Assembly (NCBI GenBank): GCA_022600955.1
Contig: JAHZJK010000016.1
Coordinates: forward strand, 1 to 64,000
DNA from: Gammaproteobacteria bacterium
Lineage (GTDB): Bacteria > Pseudomonadota > Gammaproteobacteria > Steroidobacterales > Woeseiaceae
DNA length: 64,000 bases
Direction of reading: 5' to 3'
Part shown: one piece after another, positions 1-9,027 of the stretch
Position numbering within the stretch: position 1 is the stretch's first letter
Layout of the letters: each line of letters begins with the position of its first letter
Made by a program: the position numbers and the translations under genes
The notes under the pieces: generated by a model
Told to the model about the DNA's origin: nothing
Database searches by the model: none
What the model saw: only the letters and a program-made list of their open reading frames with translations

Positions 1-854
1 CGATCTATACGACCTACCATGACATGCAGCACACGCTGGATATGACGCTGGCGGTCGCTCGGCTCGTGGTCGGCTATGAGCGTAGTGTAGAGTCCCGCGA
101 CCGCCTGGGCGCACGACGCGCACAGATGGCGGTTATCACTTCGCTGTTTCATGATTCGGGATATATTCGTCACGACTCGCGCGACGCGGACTTTTCGAAT
201 GGAGCCGAGTTCACGCTACAACATGTGTCACGTAGCGCCGACTTTCTGCGTCGCTACTTGCCAGAGTTGGGTCTTGCCCAGGATATTGGCGTCGCCAGCA
301 TGATCGTGCACTTCACCGGTTACGAGCTGGATCTCGACCAGATAGAGCTCGAGGATCCGCGTGATGTTATTTGCGGCCATCTGATTGGCACAGGCGACCT
401 CATCGCCCAGATGGCAGACCGTTGTTACCTGGAAAAATGCCGTGACCGGCTGTACAAGGAATTCGTCGTTGGCGGCGTTGCTGTAGAGAATGCCAAGCCC
501 GGCGAGTACATGGTTCGGTACGAGTCAGGCAAAGACCTGCTAATGAAGACGCCGGCGTTTTACCAGCAGGTCATGCGCGACCGGTTGAACACCAAATTTA
601 ACCGCGTTTATCGCTATGCCGAAGTTTTGTACGGTGGTCAAAACCCGTACATCGATGCTATCCGGATCAATATCACGCACCTGGTGCGCGTACTGGAGTC
701 AGGAGACTGGTCACTGCTACGGCGTGAGCCTGCCGTGTTCCTCGGTATCTCCGATGCTGTAAACGACATCGAACAGCTGGTCGCAAACCAGCTCGCTGCG
801 CTGAAAGACCGAACCAGCGTAAAGAGCGATAACCCTCTGCTAATGCCCGCCTGA
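1..854 (+). CDS. HD-domain phosphohydrolase-like protein, 5' truncated
   Basis: The reading frame is open to the left window edge (in-frame codons begin at base 3), so the N-terminus lies outside; the first internal ATG is at 24. The visible part starts with YHDMQHTLDM, and about 45 residues later has FHDSGY, the H...HD pattern of HD-domain metal-dependent phosphohydrolases. The remaining 200 residues are mainly helical with no second domain that I recognise. HD proteins hydrolyse phosphate esters or cyclic nucleotides; the substrate cannot be told here. The 3' end overlaps the convergent glutathione transferase gene by 15 nt. Family assignment is fairly secure; function is not. Confidence 0.75.
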   Translation, partial: IYTTYHDMQHTLDMTLAVARLVVGYERSVESRDRLGARRAQMAVITSLFHDSGYIRHDSRDADFSNGAEFTLQHVSRSADFLRRYLPELGLAQDIGVASMIVHFTGYELDLDQIELEDPRDVICGHLIGTGDLIAQMADRCYLEKCRDRLYKEFVVGGVAVENAKPGEYMVRYESGKDLLMKTPAFYQQVMRDRLNTKFNRVYRYAEVLYGGQNPYIDAIRINITHLVRVLESGDWSLLRREPAVFLGISDAVNDIEQLVANQLAALKDRTSVKSDNPLLMPA

Positions 855-1466
855 CGCGGCACGCATTGCAATGTAGTTCGGACGCGACTCGATGCGTCCA
901 ATCCACTCCCGAACTGACACGTAGTCGCCAAGATCGAAACCGCCTTCATGCGCGACGTGCGTGTACGCGTATAGCGCGATATCGGCAATGCTAAAGGCAT
1001 CGTTCGCAAGGTACTCGTTCGCTGCCAGCTGATCTTCCATGAGTTGCAGCGCTTTGAGGCCGCCTGCTCGCCTGGCGTCCAGGTCCGCCTGACGATCGGC
1101 GGGACTACCAAGGTACTTCATGATAAACCGTGATGTCGCGATAAAGGGTTCATGGCTGTATTGCTCAAAGAACAACCACTGCAGGACGTTGGCGCGTGCA
1201 TAACGATCTGCACCCGCCAGCTCTGAGCCCTCGGCCAGGTAGGACAGAATTGCATTGGATTCGGGCAGGCAGCGGCCATCCGGGAGCAGCATCAGGGGCA
1301 CTTTCCCGTTCGGGTTCATGGCGATGAACTCAGCAGTTCGCGTGGCGCCATCGAGAATATCCATCTCATGCCATACGTACTCGACGCCGAGCTCAGCCGC
1401 AGCGAGTTGCAGCTTGTAACAGTTACCCGAAATCGAATCGCCGAAAAACTCTATTTTGTCAGTCAT
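840..1466 (-). CDS. Glutathione S-transferase family protein
   Basis: A protein of about 208 residues with the two-domain GST plan. The N-terminal thioredoxin-like part begins KIEFFGDSISGNCYKLQLAA, with the typical NPNGKVPLMLL segment (cis-Pro loop) and PESNAILSYLA, which binds the glutathione gamma-glutamyl group. The C-terminal helical domain contains FSIADIALYAYTH, the conserved N-capping box. I chose the ATG at 1466 because the GST fold begins there; the frame stays open further up but reaches into the upstream gene. It overlaps that gene by 8 nt (ATGACTGA), so the two are probably co-translated. Probably cytosolic; substrate unknown. Confidence 0.9.
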   Translation of the reverse strand: MTDKIEFFGDSISGNCYKLQLAAAELGVEYVWHEMDILDGATRTAEFIAMNPNGKVPLMLLPDGRCLPESNAILSYLAEGSELAGADRYARANVLQWLFFEQYSHEPFIATSRFIMKYLGSPADRQADLDARRAGGLKALQLMEDQLAANEYLANDAFSIADIALYAYTHVAHEGGFDLGDYVSVREWIGRIESRPNYIAMRAASGGH

Positions 1467-2013
1467 GAACTTGTTCCTCTCGCCACAGCCGCAGGGCAAA
1501 GTACTGTGTACGCGTCAATTTGCGATTCGCGAAAAATGCTGCCAACGCTGCAGAGACGATCGCGAAAAAGCCGTCTGCAATATTCCATACCTCATCAAAA
1601 AACACCGGCCAGGTCATGCTGGTAACGGCGCTCAGGATATTGACAGTGCTGATGCCCATGTCATCCGCTGTCACAGAAGCCGCAACGACAATATTGGCGA
1701 TCAGTGACCCTGCGAGTGCCATGCTTGCGGCAATCACCGGAAAGTACCAGTCGACCCCGCGCCCGGCATAGCGAACGGCATAACCAATCATGTAACCAAG
1801 CACAGCTGTCATCCACGGGAACACGCGCGAAAACAGGGACGACATCGTGACCCACAAAACACTGAAGATGATGATTGCGATTAGCGCCGCCATGATGGCA
1901 CCGCGCGCGGACTGGGCGCGTACCAGGCGCTCACCGTCCGCGGCGCTGACATTGGGCGACGCCCCCGCACCGTGTTTCTTACGCAGCCGCAATGGGCTCT
2001 CGTTGTTACTCAT
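1459..2013 (-). CDS. Hypothetical multi-pass membrane protein
   Basis: A protein of 184 residues that I do not recognise. The first 35 residues are polar and basic (RLRKKHG). Hydrophobic segments follow at about 38-60, 66-85, 92-115 and possibly 125-160, suggesting three or four inner-membrane helices. The C-terminus is charged (ANRKLTRTQYFALRLWREE). ATG at 2013 is the only sensible start. Its stop overlaps the downstream GST start by 8 nt, so the two form one transcription unit. It is divergent from the SDR gene at 2115. Confidence 0.7.
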   Translation of the reverse strand: MSNNESPLRLRKKHGAGASPNVSAADGERLVRAQSARGAIMAALIAIIIFSVLWVTMSSLFSRVFPWMTAVLGYMIGYAVRYAGRGVDWYFPVIAASMALAGSLIANIVVAASVTADDMGISTVNILSAVTSMTWPVFFDEVWNIADGFFAIVSAALAAFFANRKLTRTQYFALRLWREEQVHD

Positions 2014-2114
2014 GCGGAGATAATAGCCTGTTGTTTGTTGACCGAGCTATATCATTGTGTCTGAATTGGCACTCCCACTCATCGACAGTAGCCAAGCGTC
2101 GGAGCAACACAGTC

Positions 2115-2894
2115 ATGTCCAATCACGCTGTTATTTTGATCTCCGGCGGTGCCTCGGGCATCGGTGGGTGCGCCGCCCGGCGTTTCCTGGATCAGGGCGA
2201 TAAGGTACACATCTGCGACGTTTCGGCGGAACGGGTAAGTACGTTTCTCGAATCCAACCCGGGAGCGACCGGCACTGTGGCCGATGTTGGCAAGCGCAGC
2301 GATGTCGACAAGGTGTTTGAAGACCTCGCCGAGCACCATGGTCGACTCGACGTACTGGTTAACAATGCAGGTATTGCTGGCCCGTCAGCTCCCGTTGACG
2401 AGCAGGATGAAGACGGTTGGGATCAGTGCATCCAGATCAACCTGTCCGGCACTTTTTATGTCACCAGGCGCGCTGTGCCACTACTACGGGACTCTGCCAA
2501 CGGCAGAATCATTAACATCTCTTCTACCGCGGCGTTGCATGGCTATCCTTTGCGCTCAGCCTATGCCGCCAGCAAGTGGGCCATGATTGGGCTAATGAAA
2601 ACCTGGGCCATGGAGCTCGGCCCTGAAGGCATCCGTGTAAACGCAGTCTGCCCGACAAGTGTCAGCGGACCCCGCATTGATGGTGTTATTGAACGTGAAG
2701 CAGAGCAACGCGGCATGTCGGTGGAACAGGTGCACGACGTCTACTTGCGACAAACCTCTATGCGTACATTTGTCACGCCCGACGAGGTTGCGGATACTGT
2801 TCTGTTCCTCGCCTCTGACGCTGCGCGGAAAATCTCCGGGCAATCTATTTGCGTTGACGGCCATACCGAAGGCCTGTCGAACTGGCTCGACTAG
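2115..2894 (+). CDS. Short-chain dehydrogenase/reductase (SDR)
   Basis: A protein of 259 residues with all classical SDR motifs: GGASGIGG cofactor-binding turn near residue 12, VLVNNAGIAG, a catalytic Ser in INISSTAA, and YAASK with catalytic Tyr and Lys. It ends with SGQSICVDGH as in typical 250-residue SDRs. The DVS after strand beta-2 favours NAD(H). I start at ATG 2115, preceded by GGAG, rather than at upstream in-frame codons that would overlap the neighbouring gene's start. Substrate unknown. A quinone reductase and a BCCT transporter follow in the same direction with gaps of 27 and 25 nt, so a common operon is likely. Confidence 0.9.
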   Translation: MSNHAVILISGGASGIGGCAARRFLDQGDKVHICDVSAERVSTFLESNPGATGTVADVGKRSDVDKVFEDLAEHHGRLDVLVNNAGIAGPSAPVDEQDEDGWDQCIQINLSGTFYVTRRAVPLLRDSANGRIINISSTAALHGYPLRSAYAASKWAMIGLMKTWAMELGPEGIRVNAVCPTSVSGPRIDGVIEREAEQRGMSVEQVHDVYLRQTSMRTFVTPDEVADTVLFLASDAARKISGQSICVDGHTEGLSNWLD

Positions 2895-2921
2895 ACAATC
2901 AAACTTCAGGAGTAGAAAACA

Positions 2922-3908
2922 ATGCGCGCAGCGTGGTTTGAATCGTTTGGAACTGCGAATGATGTTCTGGAAGTTGGCGTGCTCGACACACCTGTGGCCG
3001 GGCCGGGTGAAGTGCTGGTGCGGATGCGGACCAGTGGCGTAAACCCTTCGGATGTCAAAAAAAGGGCGGGGTCGTTTCCGAATCTGCTCGATACCGGACG
3101 CGTCATTCCAAACAGCGATGGTGCCGGCACCATTGAGGCGGTGGGTGATGGTGTCGATGAGACTCGGATAGGCGAGCGCGTGTGGGTGTATCAGGCACAG
3201 TTCGCGCGCCGATTCGGAACAGCGGCTGAGTATCTTTCGATCGACGCCAGTCGAGCACCGCGGCTACCCGACGCAGCGAGCTTTGAAGTTGGCGCATGCC
3301 TGGGGATTCCCGTGATGACCGCGCATCGTGCGATATTTGCCGACGGCAATGTTAAGGGACAGTCCATCCTGATCACCGGCGGTGCCGGTCGGGTCGGCTA
3401 CTATGCGATTCAGTGGGCGTCGCAAGCAGGCGCAACGGTAATCGCAACCGCAAGCAATGATGCCGATAGAGCTGCGTGTGAAGGAGCCGGTGCTCAGCGT
3501 GTGGTGAATCACCGCGATGCGAATGTAGCCACTGCTATCCTGGCCGCTAACGGCGGTGAACCCGTCGACCGCATTGTCGACGTCGAATTTGGCGCGAATC
3601 TGCCGATTGCTGTTGAGGTGCTGAAAGTAGGCGGCGTCATCGCTACTTACTCATCAACGCAAGTGCCGGAACCGAAGCTGCCGTTCTTCGCGATGATGTA
3701 CAAGGACATAACGATCCGCCTGATAATCGTCTACGCAATGCCCGAGGCTGCCAAGCAACTCGCGATCGCTGATATTGAAAAAGCGCTCGAGACAGATTCA
3801 TTGCAACACCGCATCGCGGAAACCCTGCCTCTCGACGACATTGCTCGCAGCAATGAGATCGTTGAAAAGGGTAGTATTCGTGGAGCTGTCGTTCTAACCA
3901 TCGACTGA
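2922..3908 (+). CDS. Zinc-independent medium-chain reductase, NADPH:quinone reductase type
   Basis: A protein of 328 residues of the MDR superfamily. The N-terminal GroES-like domain includes VRMRTSGVNPSDVKKR and NSDGAGTIEAVG. The Rossmann nucleotide-binding domain has ITGGAGRVGYYAIQWA around residue 150. The structural and catalytic zinc cysteines of alcohol dehydrogenases are absent, which places it with quinone oxidoreductase-like enzymes. ATG 2922 has an upstream AGGAG. It probably reduces a quinone or activated alkene with NADPH in the cytosol; the true substrate is not deducible. Likely co-transcribed with the SDR and BCCT genes. Confidence 0.88.
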   Translation: MRAAWFESFGTANDVLEVGVLDTPVAGPGEVLVRMRTSGVNPSDVKKRAGSFPNLLDTGRVIPNSDGAGTIEAVGDGVDETRIGERVWVYQAQFARRFGTAAEYLSIDASRAPRLPDAASFEVGACLGIPVMTAHRAIFADGNVKGQSILITGGAGRVGYYAIQWASQAGATVIATASNDADRAACEGAGAQRVVNHRDANVATAILAANGGEPVDRIVDVEFGANLPIAVEVLKVGGVIATYSSTQVPEPKLPFFAMMYKDITIRLIIVYAMPEAAKQLAIADIEKALETDSLQHRIAETLPLDDIARSNEIVEKGSIRGAVVLTID

Positions 3909-3933
3909 ATTCGAACAACAACAGAGGGACTGG

Positions 3934-5436
3934 ATGGAACAAAGCCGCATCGATTGGCCGAGCTTCGGACTGTGTGCCGCGATCATACTGTTCACAAGCA
4001 TCCCGTTGTTCGCGTGGCCCGAGGTGTCTGCCAGGTTTCTCGAGAACCTGTACGCTTACATCGCCAGCGAGTTTGGCATTCTGTACCTGTTGGCCAGCGT
4101 CGCCGCCATAGGCTTTCTTGCGTGGCTCGCGTTGAGTCGCTATGGCAACCTGCGGCTTGGTGACGAGCCAGCGCCTGAATTTAGCGAGATCAGTTGGGTT
4201 GGCATGTTGTTTTGCGCAGGCGTTGGTGCCGGTCTGTTGTACTGGTGCGGCGTTGAATGGGCTTTCTACTACGACGCGCCCCCGTTCGGCGCGGAGCCTC
4301 GCAGCACTGAGGCGGCCGAGTGGGCGTCGACCTATGGCATGTTTCATTGGGGCTTCACCGCGTGGGCTTTTTACTGCCTTCCTGCGGTCGCTATTGCTTA
4401 TCCTTATTACACGAAGAAACTGGACGTTCTGCGTTTCAGCGTAAGCTGCCACTGGTTCCTCAAAGGCAAGGAGCACGGCCCTGTGGCACGCGCAATCGAC
4501 TTCCTGTTTATGGTCGCACTGCTCGGTGGTGCTGCTTCCAGCCTGGGCTTCTCCACACCAATGATTGCAGCGACCATCGCATGGCTTTTCGACACCGAGC
4601 CAAGCGACAGACTTGAAATTGCGGTCGTCGGTATTTGTATTCTCTTGTTTGCAGTGAGTGTCTGGCTCGGCCTGAAGAAGGGCATCAAGCGACTCAGCGA
4701 TATCAATGTTGGCCTCGCGTTTGGCCTGCTGGTATTCATACTTGTCGCGGGCCCTACCACGTTCCTGCTCAAGACCAGCCTCAACAGTCTCGGTGTCATG
4801 GCCGATAATTTCCTGCGCATGAATTTCTGGACGGATCCGTTCACAGACAGCGGATTCGTCGAGTCATGGACAATCTTCTATTGGGCATGGTGGATCGCTT
4901 TTGCGCCCTATGTCGGCCTGTTCGTTACGCGCATCTCCAAAGGCCGCACGATTCGCCAGATGATTACGGGCATGTTGATCTGGGGCTCGCTCGGCAGCTG
5001 GTTGTTCTACATGGTTATGGGCAACTACAGTCTGTTTCTGGAGCTCACCCAGACAGTCGACTTCACCGGCATTATGGCGGCGGAGAGTGGTAATGCCGCG
5101 ATTGTCGCTATGCTTGAAACGCTACCAATGGCCGCGCTGGTCATCGGCGTATTCTCTGTAATCGCCATCATCTTCGCGGCAACCACTTACGATTCTGCAT
5201 CGTACACGCTGGCTTCAAGTGCAACGCTGCACCTGAAGGCCGGTGACGACCCGGCCCGCTGGCACCGCGTATTCTGGGCATTGGCACTGGGAGTAATGCC
5301 GGTAGCGCTTATGCTGTTAAACGGCAGCTTGCGACCTATTCAGGTAATACTGCTGGTCGTCTCTCTGCCCATTTTGCTGGTTGGTATCGTAATGTCTGTA
5401 GCGCTTGTCAGGACGTTGCGCGAAGAGACCGGATAG
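3934..5436 (+). CDS. BCCT family transporter (betaine/carnitine/choline type)
   Basis: A 500-residue inner-membrane protein with about 12 hydrophobic helices. It carries the BCCT signature SWTIFYWAWWIAFAPYVGLF near residues 310-328, whose tryptophans form the substrate box, followed by VTRISKGRTIRQ. The FCAGVGAGLLYWCGVEWAF stretch near residues 93-111 is the glycine-rich TM3 region that is also typical. Members take up glycine betaine, choline, carnitine or DMSP with Na+ or H+. The length is normal and there is no long regulatory C-terminal tail, so osmosensing is not indicated. It may import the substrate of the SDR and reductase encoded just upstream, but that is only inference. Confidence 0.93.
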   Translation: MEQSRIDWPSFGLCAAIILFTSIPLFAWPEVSARFLENLYAYIASEFGILYLLASVAAIGFLAWLALSRYGNLRLGDEPAPEFSEISWVGMLFCAGVGAGLLYWCGVEWAFYYDAPPFGAEPRSTEAAEWASTYGMFHWGFTAWAFYCLPAVAIAYPYYTKKLDVLRFSVSCHWFLKGKEHGPVARAIDFLFMVALLGGAASSLGFSTPMIAATIAWLFDTEPSDRLEIAVVGICILLFAVSVWLGLKKGIKRLSDINVGLAFGLLVFILVAGPTTFLLKTSLNSLGVMADNFLRMNFWTDPFTDSGFVESWTIFYWAWWIAFAPYVGLFVTRISKGRTIRQMITGMLIWGSLGSWLFYMVMGNYSLFLELTQTVDFTGIMAAESGNAAIVAMLETLPMAALVIGVFSVIAIIFAATTYDSASYTLASSATLHLKAGDDPARWHRVFWALALGVMPVALMLLNGSLRPIQVILLVVSLPILLVGIVMSVALVRTLREETG

Positions 5437-5446
5437 GCGCTGACCG

Positions 5447-5959
5447 CTAGGGTTCGTCAGTTTGCCAAGGTTCGTCAATGTGCAGATGCCACCAGGACAC
5501 GTCGTGCCACCGCTCAAACTTTCGGCCGACATTCGGAAATGTCCCGACATGCCTGAATCCGGCCCTGCCGTGTAACGCGACGCTCGCATCATTTGGCATC
5601 GTAATCGCAGCGTACAAATTGCAGTAACCAAGCTGTCGCAGCTCTTGGGCCAGCGCGGCGTACAGCTGCAACCCATAACCCCTGCCGCGGTGCGCCTCAG
5701 CCACATAGGCGGACACCTCAGTGGAATACTGGTAGGCCTCTCTGAGTCGCAGCATACCTGCATAGGCATAGCCCGCAATTTCGTCAGCCACCTCACAGAC
5801 AATCCAGCTGTGCTTTTCCTGGGCAGCTTCAATTCGCCGCAGCATTTCCTCTGCGGCGGGCGCCCGCGTTTCAAACGATATGGCTGTATGCAAGACAATC
5901 GGTCGATAGATCTCCAGTATTGCTTCTGCATCTGCCGCGCCTGCAGCTCGTATGTTCAT
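5447..5959 (-). CDS. GNAT acetyltransferase, phosphinothricin acetyltransferase-like (Pat/MnaT type)
   Basis: A 170-residue GNAT protein. Visible signatures are EIYRPIVLHTAISFET near the start, the acetyl-CoA pyrophosphate loop HRGRGYGLQLY, the segment ITMPNDASVALHGRAGFRHVG, and the family-typical ending GRKFERWHDVSWWH. These resemble phosphinothricin or methionine-sulfone N-acetyltransferases of bacterial chromosomes, which acetylate amino-acid analogues. ATG 5959 is the chosen start; a TTG one codon upstream is possible, and GGAG lies 14 nt before the ATG. Only a few bases separate it from the preceding membrane-protein gene, implying co-transcription. Confidence 0.9.
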   Translation of the reverse strand: MNIRAAGAADAEAILEIYRPIVLHTAISFETRAPAAEEMLRRIEAAQEKHSWIVCEVADEIAGYAYAGMLRLREAYQYSTEVSAYVAEAHRGRGYGLQLYAALAQELRQLGYCNLYAAITMPNDASVALHGRAGFRHVGTFPNVGRKFERWHDVSWWHLHIDEPWQTDEP

Positions 5960-5965
5960 CAAGGA

Positions 5966-6694
5966 CTAGTTATCTCCAACCTCATCTCGCAGAAACTGAT
6001 AGCTAAGGGATAGTGTCGCTATTACAGCTGCACCACCGATAAGCTCAAGCGGGAAATAGATAACCTCTGCATACTGCATCACATCAGCTGGCAGGCTCCA
6101 TTCCAACAAACGTGCCGCAAGGTAAACTGGCGCGATGGGCAGCAACAGCGTAATGGTAAGCCGCAGACCATTCCCTGCCGTCAGCAGCCACGACTGCGAC
6201 ATGATCATTCGCGTATCCAGCGCCGTTGCTGGAAACACCATGGCAAAGCGGCCATACAGGTAGAACAACACCACTATCATGATCGCACCGCCAAGCCAGT
6301 CGGCGTCATAACCAAATGCTCTGTCCGGCGCCGCCAAGACAGCCACCCCGAGTAGCATCGCAGCGACGTACAGCATGATTGCAAACATGAAAAGCCAATA
6401 GAAAAACATCGACTCACGGCGCGACCAGTGCAACGACCAGGGGTTGGTCAGCGAATCTGAGCCAAGCAACACAATGCGATGACAAGCTATCGCGGCTAGC
6501 GCGTAGACAGGCATCTCAAGCAGGCTATACGCAAAATCAGTCAGTAGCCCGTAGGTTGCGTCCCGTCGCAGAGCATCAATTACGATCATGAGGAGCATTG
6601 GAATTAGCCAGGCACGCAGCAGTGCTCCCATGTTTCCAAATACTTTTCCGTAGGCGCGTAGAACGATGGACAGGATAGGTAGTGACGGAATCAT
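5966..6694 (-). CDS. Hypothetical six-helix membrane protein
   Basis: A 242-residue protein with hydrophobic stretches at about 20-42, 55-75, 95-120, 135-160, 175-195 and 215-235, so an integral inner-membrane protein. It has no motif I can assign with confidence; the layout is loosely like membrane domains of glycerophosphodiesterases, but I do not claim this. ATG 6694 has a GGAGG upstream. It sits between a 78-residue membrane protein and a GNAT gene in a minus-strand run. Confidence 0.7.
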   Translation of the reverse strand: MIPSLPILSIVLRAYGKVFGNMGALLRAWLIPMLLMIVIDALRRDATYGLLTDFAYSLLEMPVYALAAIACHRIVLLGSDSLTNPWSLHWSRRESMFFYWLFMFAIMLYVAAMLLGVAVLAAPDRAFGYDADWLGGAIMIVVLFYLYGRFAMVFPATALDTRMIMSQSWLLTAGNGLRLTITLLLPIAPVYLAARLLEWSLPADVMQYAEVIYFPLELIGGAAVIATLSLSYQFLRDEVGDN

Positions 6695-6716
6695 GGTGCC
6701 TCCTTAGCGGTGGTTC

Positions 6717-6953
6717 TCAGCTTGCTGCCCGAAGATTGCCATAAGCGGCCCAGCCCGCCCATATAATCACCACCCAAATGAACAGGCCGACGACGGCGGA
6801 AGAAACCTCGCCTGGCTCGCGCTTTGGGCGAAAAGTTCTAAGTATGAATTGTCCCGTGCCCTGGATCAGCAGCTCAAAAACAATCTCGAAAACCACGCGT
6901 GACAGGAACCGGGCAATTGCTGCAAAGAACTCAAACGCGACTTCACCAGGCAT
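6717..6953 (-). CDS. Small membrane protein, hypothetical
   Basis: A 78-residue protein. An amphipathic N-terminal half (FEFFAAIARFLSRVVFEIVFE) is followed by a basic linker (RTFRPKREP) and one clear transmembrane helix near residues 53-72 (VVGLFIWVVIIWAGWAAYG). It starts at ATG 6953 with GGAG upstream and lies between two co-directional genes with short gaps. I do not recognise the family. Confidence 0.6.
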   Translation of the reverse strand: MPGEVAFEFFAAIARFLSRVVFEIVFELLIQGTGQFILRTFRPKREPGEVSSAVVGLFIWVVIIWAGWAAYGNLRAAS

Positions 6954-6971
6954 ATCCGGGCTCCTCTCTGC

Positions 6972-7961
6972 TCATTGCTGCTGCTGGTATTCCATGGAAA
7001 TAACGACCGTCCCTAGTCGCCGCTCGGTTTCAACACGAGTATGCGCTTCTGTTGCCTGCTCCATTGAGAATATTTTATCGACAGTCGCCGCGACGTCGCC
7101 TGCCTCGATCAAGCGTCTCAGTTCGAGCAACTCCTCCATTTTTTCGCCTGCAAAAGCAAACAGCACTTTCTTATCACTGAACCTTGTCGTGACAGGCGAC
7201 CTCAGCATATCACTGAGTTTCGGGTTTGCCATGACATAGCGGCCGTTTGGTTTCAGGGCACGGACGCATTTGGAATACGATGTTGCTGCAACCATGCTGA
7301 AGATTACGTCGTATGTGTTGCCGCTGTCTGAAAAATCGACCTCGTTGTAGTCGATAACGTGGTCAGCGCCGATGTCCGTCAACATCGCTCCCTTGATGCC
7401 ACTATCAACTGCCGTCACCTCAGCACCCATCGCTTTCGCGATTTGTACCGCGAACGTGCCGATGCTCGCGCCAGCACCGTTGATGAGTACTTTTTCTCCC
7501 CGTCGTATCCCGGCTTTGCGCATGTAGTGCAAGGCATTGAAGCCCCCGAGCGGGACAGCGGCCGCCTCGGCAAACGTCATGTTGTGAGGCATTGTCGCAA
7601 TCGTGGCACTGCCGGCGACACAAAGGTATTCGGCATACGCACCCATGCGCAGGCCCGTCGCGCCAAATACTTTTTGACCCGCCTCATAGTCGCTGACGTC
7701 GCAGCCCACTGCCTCAATTACGCCCGAAAAGTAATTGCCCAGCACCGGGTTGCGTGGTCTGAATACGCCGAGCCCAATCCTGAGAGGTAACCAGAACCAG
7801 CCCACAGCGAAATTGAAGCTGCGCATTTCGCAGTCTGCTTTGGTCGCTTCTACCGCATGCACTTTTATCAAGACCTGGTCATTCGCAGGTGTGGGCTTTT
7901 CGACATCGTCCACATGGAGTACGTTAGCAGCACCGTATTCGCGGTAAACAATCGCTTTCAC
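6972..7961 (-). CDS. Medium-chain reductase, NAD(P)-dependent quinone oxidoreductase-like
   Basis: A 329-residue MDR-superfamily enzyme without catalytic zinc ligands. The GroES-like half includes VLIKVHAVEATKADCEMR and GNYFSGVIEAVG. The nucleotide-binding loop is INGAGASIGTFAVQIAKAMGAEVTAV, and the C-terminus has RLGTVVISME. This matches the subgroup annotated as NAD(P)-dependent alcohol dehydrogenase or quinone reductase. The start is GTG 7961, overlapping the stop of the upstream gene by 4 nt (GTGA), so translation is coupled. Substrate unknown. Confidence 0.88.
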   Translation of the reverse strand: MKAIVYREYGAANVLHVDDVEKPTPANDQVLIKVHAVEATKADCEMRSFNFAVGWFWLPLRIGLGVFRPRNPVLGNYFSGVIEAVGCDVSDYEAGQKVFGATGLRMGAYAEYLCVAGSATIATMPHNMTFAEAAAVPLGGFNALHYMRKAGIRRGEKVLINGAGASIGTFAVQIAKAMGAEVTAVDSGIKGAMLTDIGADHVIDYNEVDFSDSGNTYDVIFSMVAATSYSKCVRALKPNGRYVMANPKLSDMLRSPVTTRFSDKKVLFAFAGEKMEELLELRRLIEAGDVAATVDKIFSMEQATEAHTRVETERRLGTVVISMEYQQQQ

Positions 7962-8473
7962 GTCACAAGCTCGAGACGCTGCTTTGCGCAGTACAGTAGA
8001 GCGATCGAGTACAACTTGTGAAAACGCAGCAGCAAACCAAATCCGAGCCCAGGCTTCTTTTCGTCGTCGTCCTGATGTCGAACGACCGCAGAGCCGAAAT
8101 ACAATCGTGTTTGCTCACCCGATGCTGGCGAGACCATCAACCATGATCGTGTTCTGCCTCGATAGTCGGACAGCAGCAACTGGTTGTCCGCGCGCCCCTC
8201 GACGTCCCATGCGGCAAAAGAATCGCGCCGCGCGCCTGCAAGCTGCTCTACTTCCTCGTCAGTTGACGGCTTGCCAACGGCCCACTTTAAGATGAATCGC
8301 TCAAACCTGAATAACATCGTCGTATAGAACGCGATAACGAACTGCGAGTGCGTAATGGCACGCTTTGTCCGGGTGCTATAGCAGTCCGTATAGTGTCCAC
8401 CCTGCAGATACTTCTGTAACAGCGCCTCATCCGGTAACTTCGTTTTCTCAATTGATCCCATAACGGAAGTCAC
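7958..8473 (-). CDS. Conserved hypothetical protein, possibly DUF2867-like
   Basis: A 171-residue protein with no signal peptide. The central part reads as a small beta-rich domain (LLSDYRGRTRSWLMVSPA...TRLYFGSAVV), and the C-terminal segment LRFHKLYSIALLYCAKQ resembles the end of DUF2867 proteins as I remember them; this is unverified. GTG 8473 is preceded by GGAGAAG, so I prefer it to ATG 8461. The start overlaps the upstream GNAT stop by 4 nt and the stop overlaps the downstream reductase start by 4 nt, so all three are coupled. Confidence 0.65.
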   Translation of the reverse strand: MTSVMGSIEKTKLPDEALLQKYLQGGHYTDCYSTRTKRAITHSQFVIAFYTTMLFRFERFILKWAVGKPSTDEEVEQLAGARRDSFAAWDVEGRADNQLLLSDYRGRTRSWLMVSPASGEQTRLYFGSAVVRHQDDDEKKPGLGFGLLLRFHKLYSIALLYCAKQRLELVT

Positions 8474-9027
8474 AACGACTTCTCCATCTTGATCACAACA
8501 TTATCCGCACCATTTGCGCCAATCTGGGTCTCGCGGCCAACCTCGATGAAACCACGAGCGAGATACAGCGGCTCCCCCGGAAGCGTTGATCCGAGTTCGA
8601 TTGTCCTGAAACCCGCAGCTCTTGCTGCATCTTCTGCCAGCTCTAGTAGCAACGTACCAATGCCCCGACGCGTCCAGGCAGGATGTGTGTACATGGCACG
8701 GATGCGAGCAGGTTCGAGTGCCGGGTCACTAAGCGTGTCGTTCCGGCCAATCGTGTGGTCACCACCGTAAAGCGTTCTGCGCTTGCCCCAGCCACCGCAA
8801 CCCACAGCAAGCGTTTCCCCCTCATGATCTGTCTCGATAATGAAGTAGGTTGCGTCGTCAATCAGTGTCCAGTCAACTCCCATGGTTTCCTGGGCGGCCA
8901 CGATTTCTTCTTCGCTGAGAAACGGCTTCATGTTCTCAGCGATAGAAAGACGCATCAGTTCAATAATTGCATCCACATCTTGCGACTGTGCAACTCGATG
9001 CGTTAGCTGGCTTTTTGCTGCTGGCAA
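8470..9027 (-). CDS. GNAT family N-acetyltransferase
   Basis: A protein of about 185 residues. The GNAT fold begins at HRVAQSQDVDAIIELMRLSI. The acetyl-CoA loop is TRRGIGTLLL, preceded by IRAMYTHPAW, and the fold ends with EPLYLARGFIEVGRE. No ATG lies before the fold except far upstream inside the neighbouring peptidase gene. TTG 9027 is the best start because a perfect GGAGG (9034-9038) sits exactly 6 nt before it; this gives a 25-nt overlap with the upstream M24 gene. Substrate unknown. Confidence 0.88.
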   Translation of the reverse strand: MPAAKSQLTHRVAQSQDVDAIIELMRLSIAENMKPFLSEEEIVAAQETMGVDWTLIDDATYFIIETDHEGETLAVGCGGWGKRRTLYGGDHTIGRNDTLSDPALEPARIRAMYTHPAWTRRGIGTLLLELAEDAARAAGFRTIELGSTLPGEPLYLARGFIEVGRETQIGANGADNVVIKMEKSL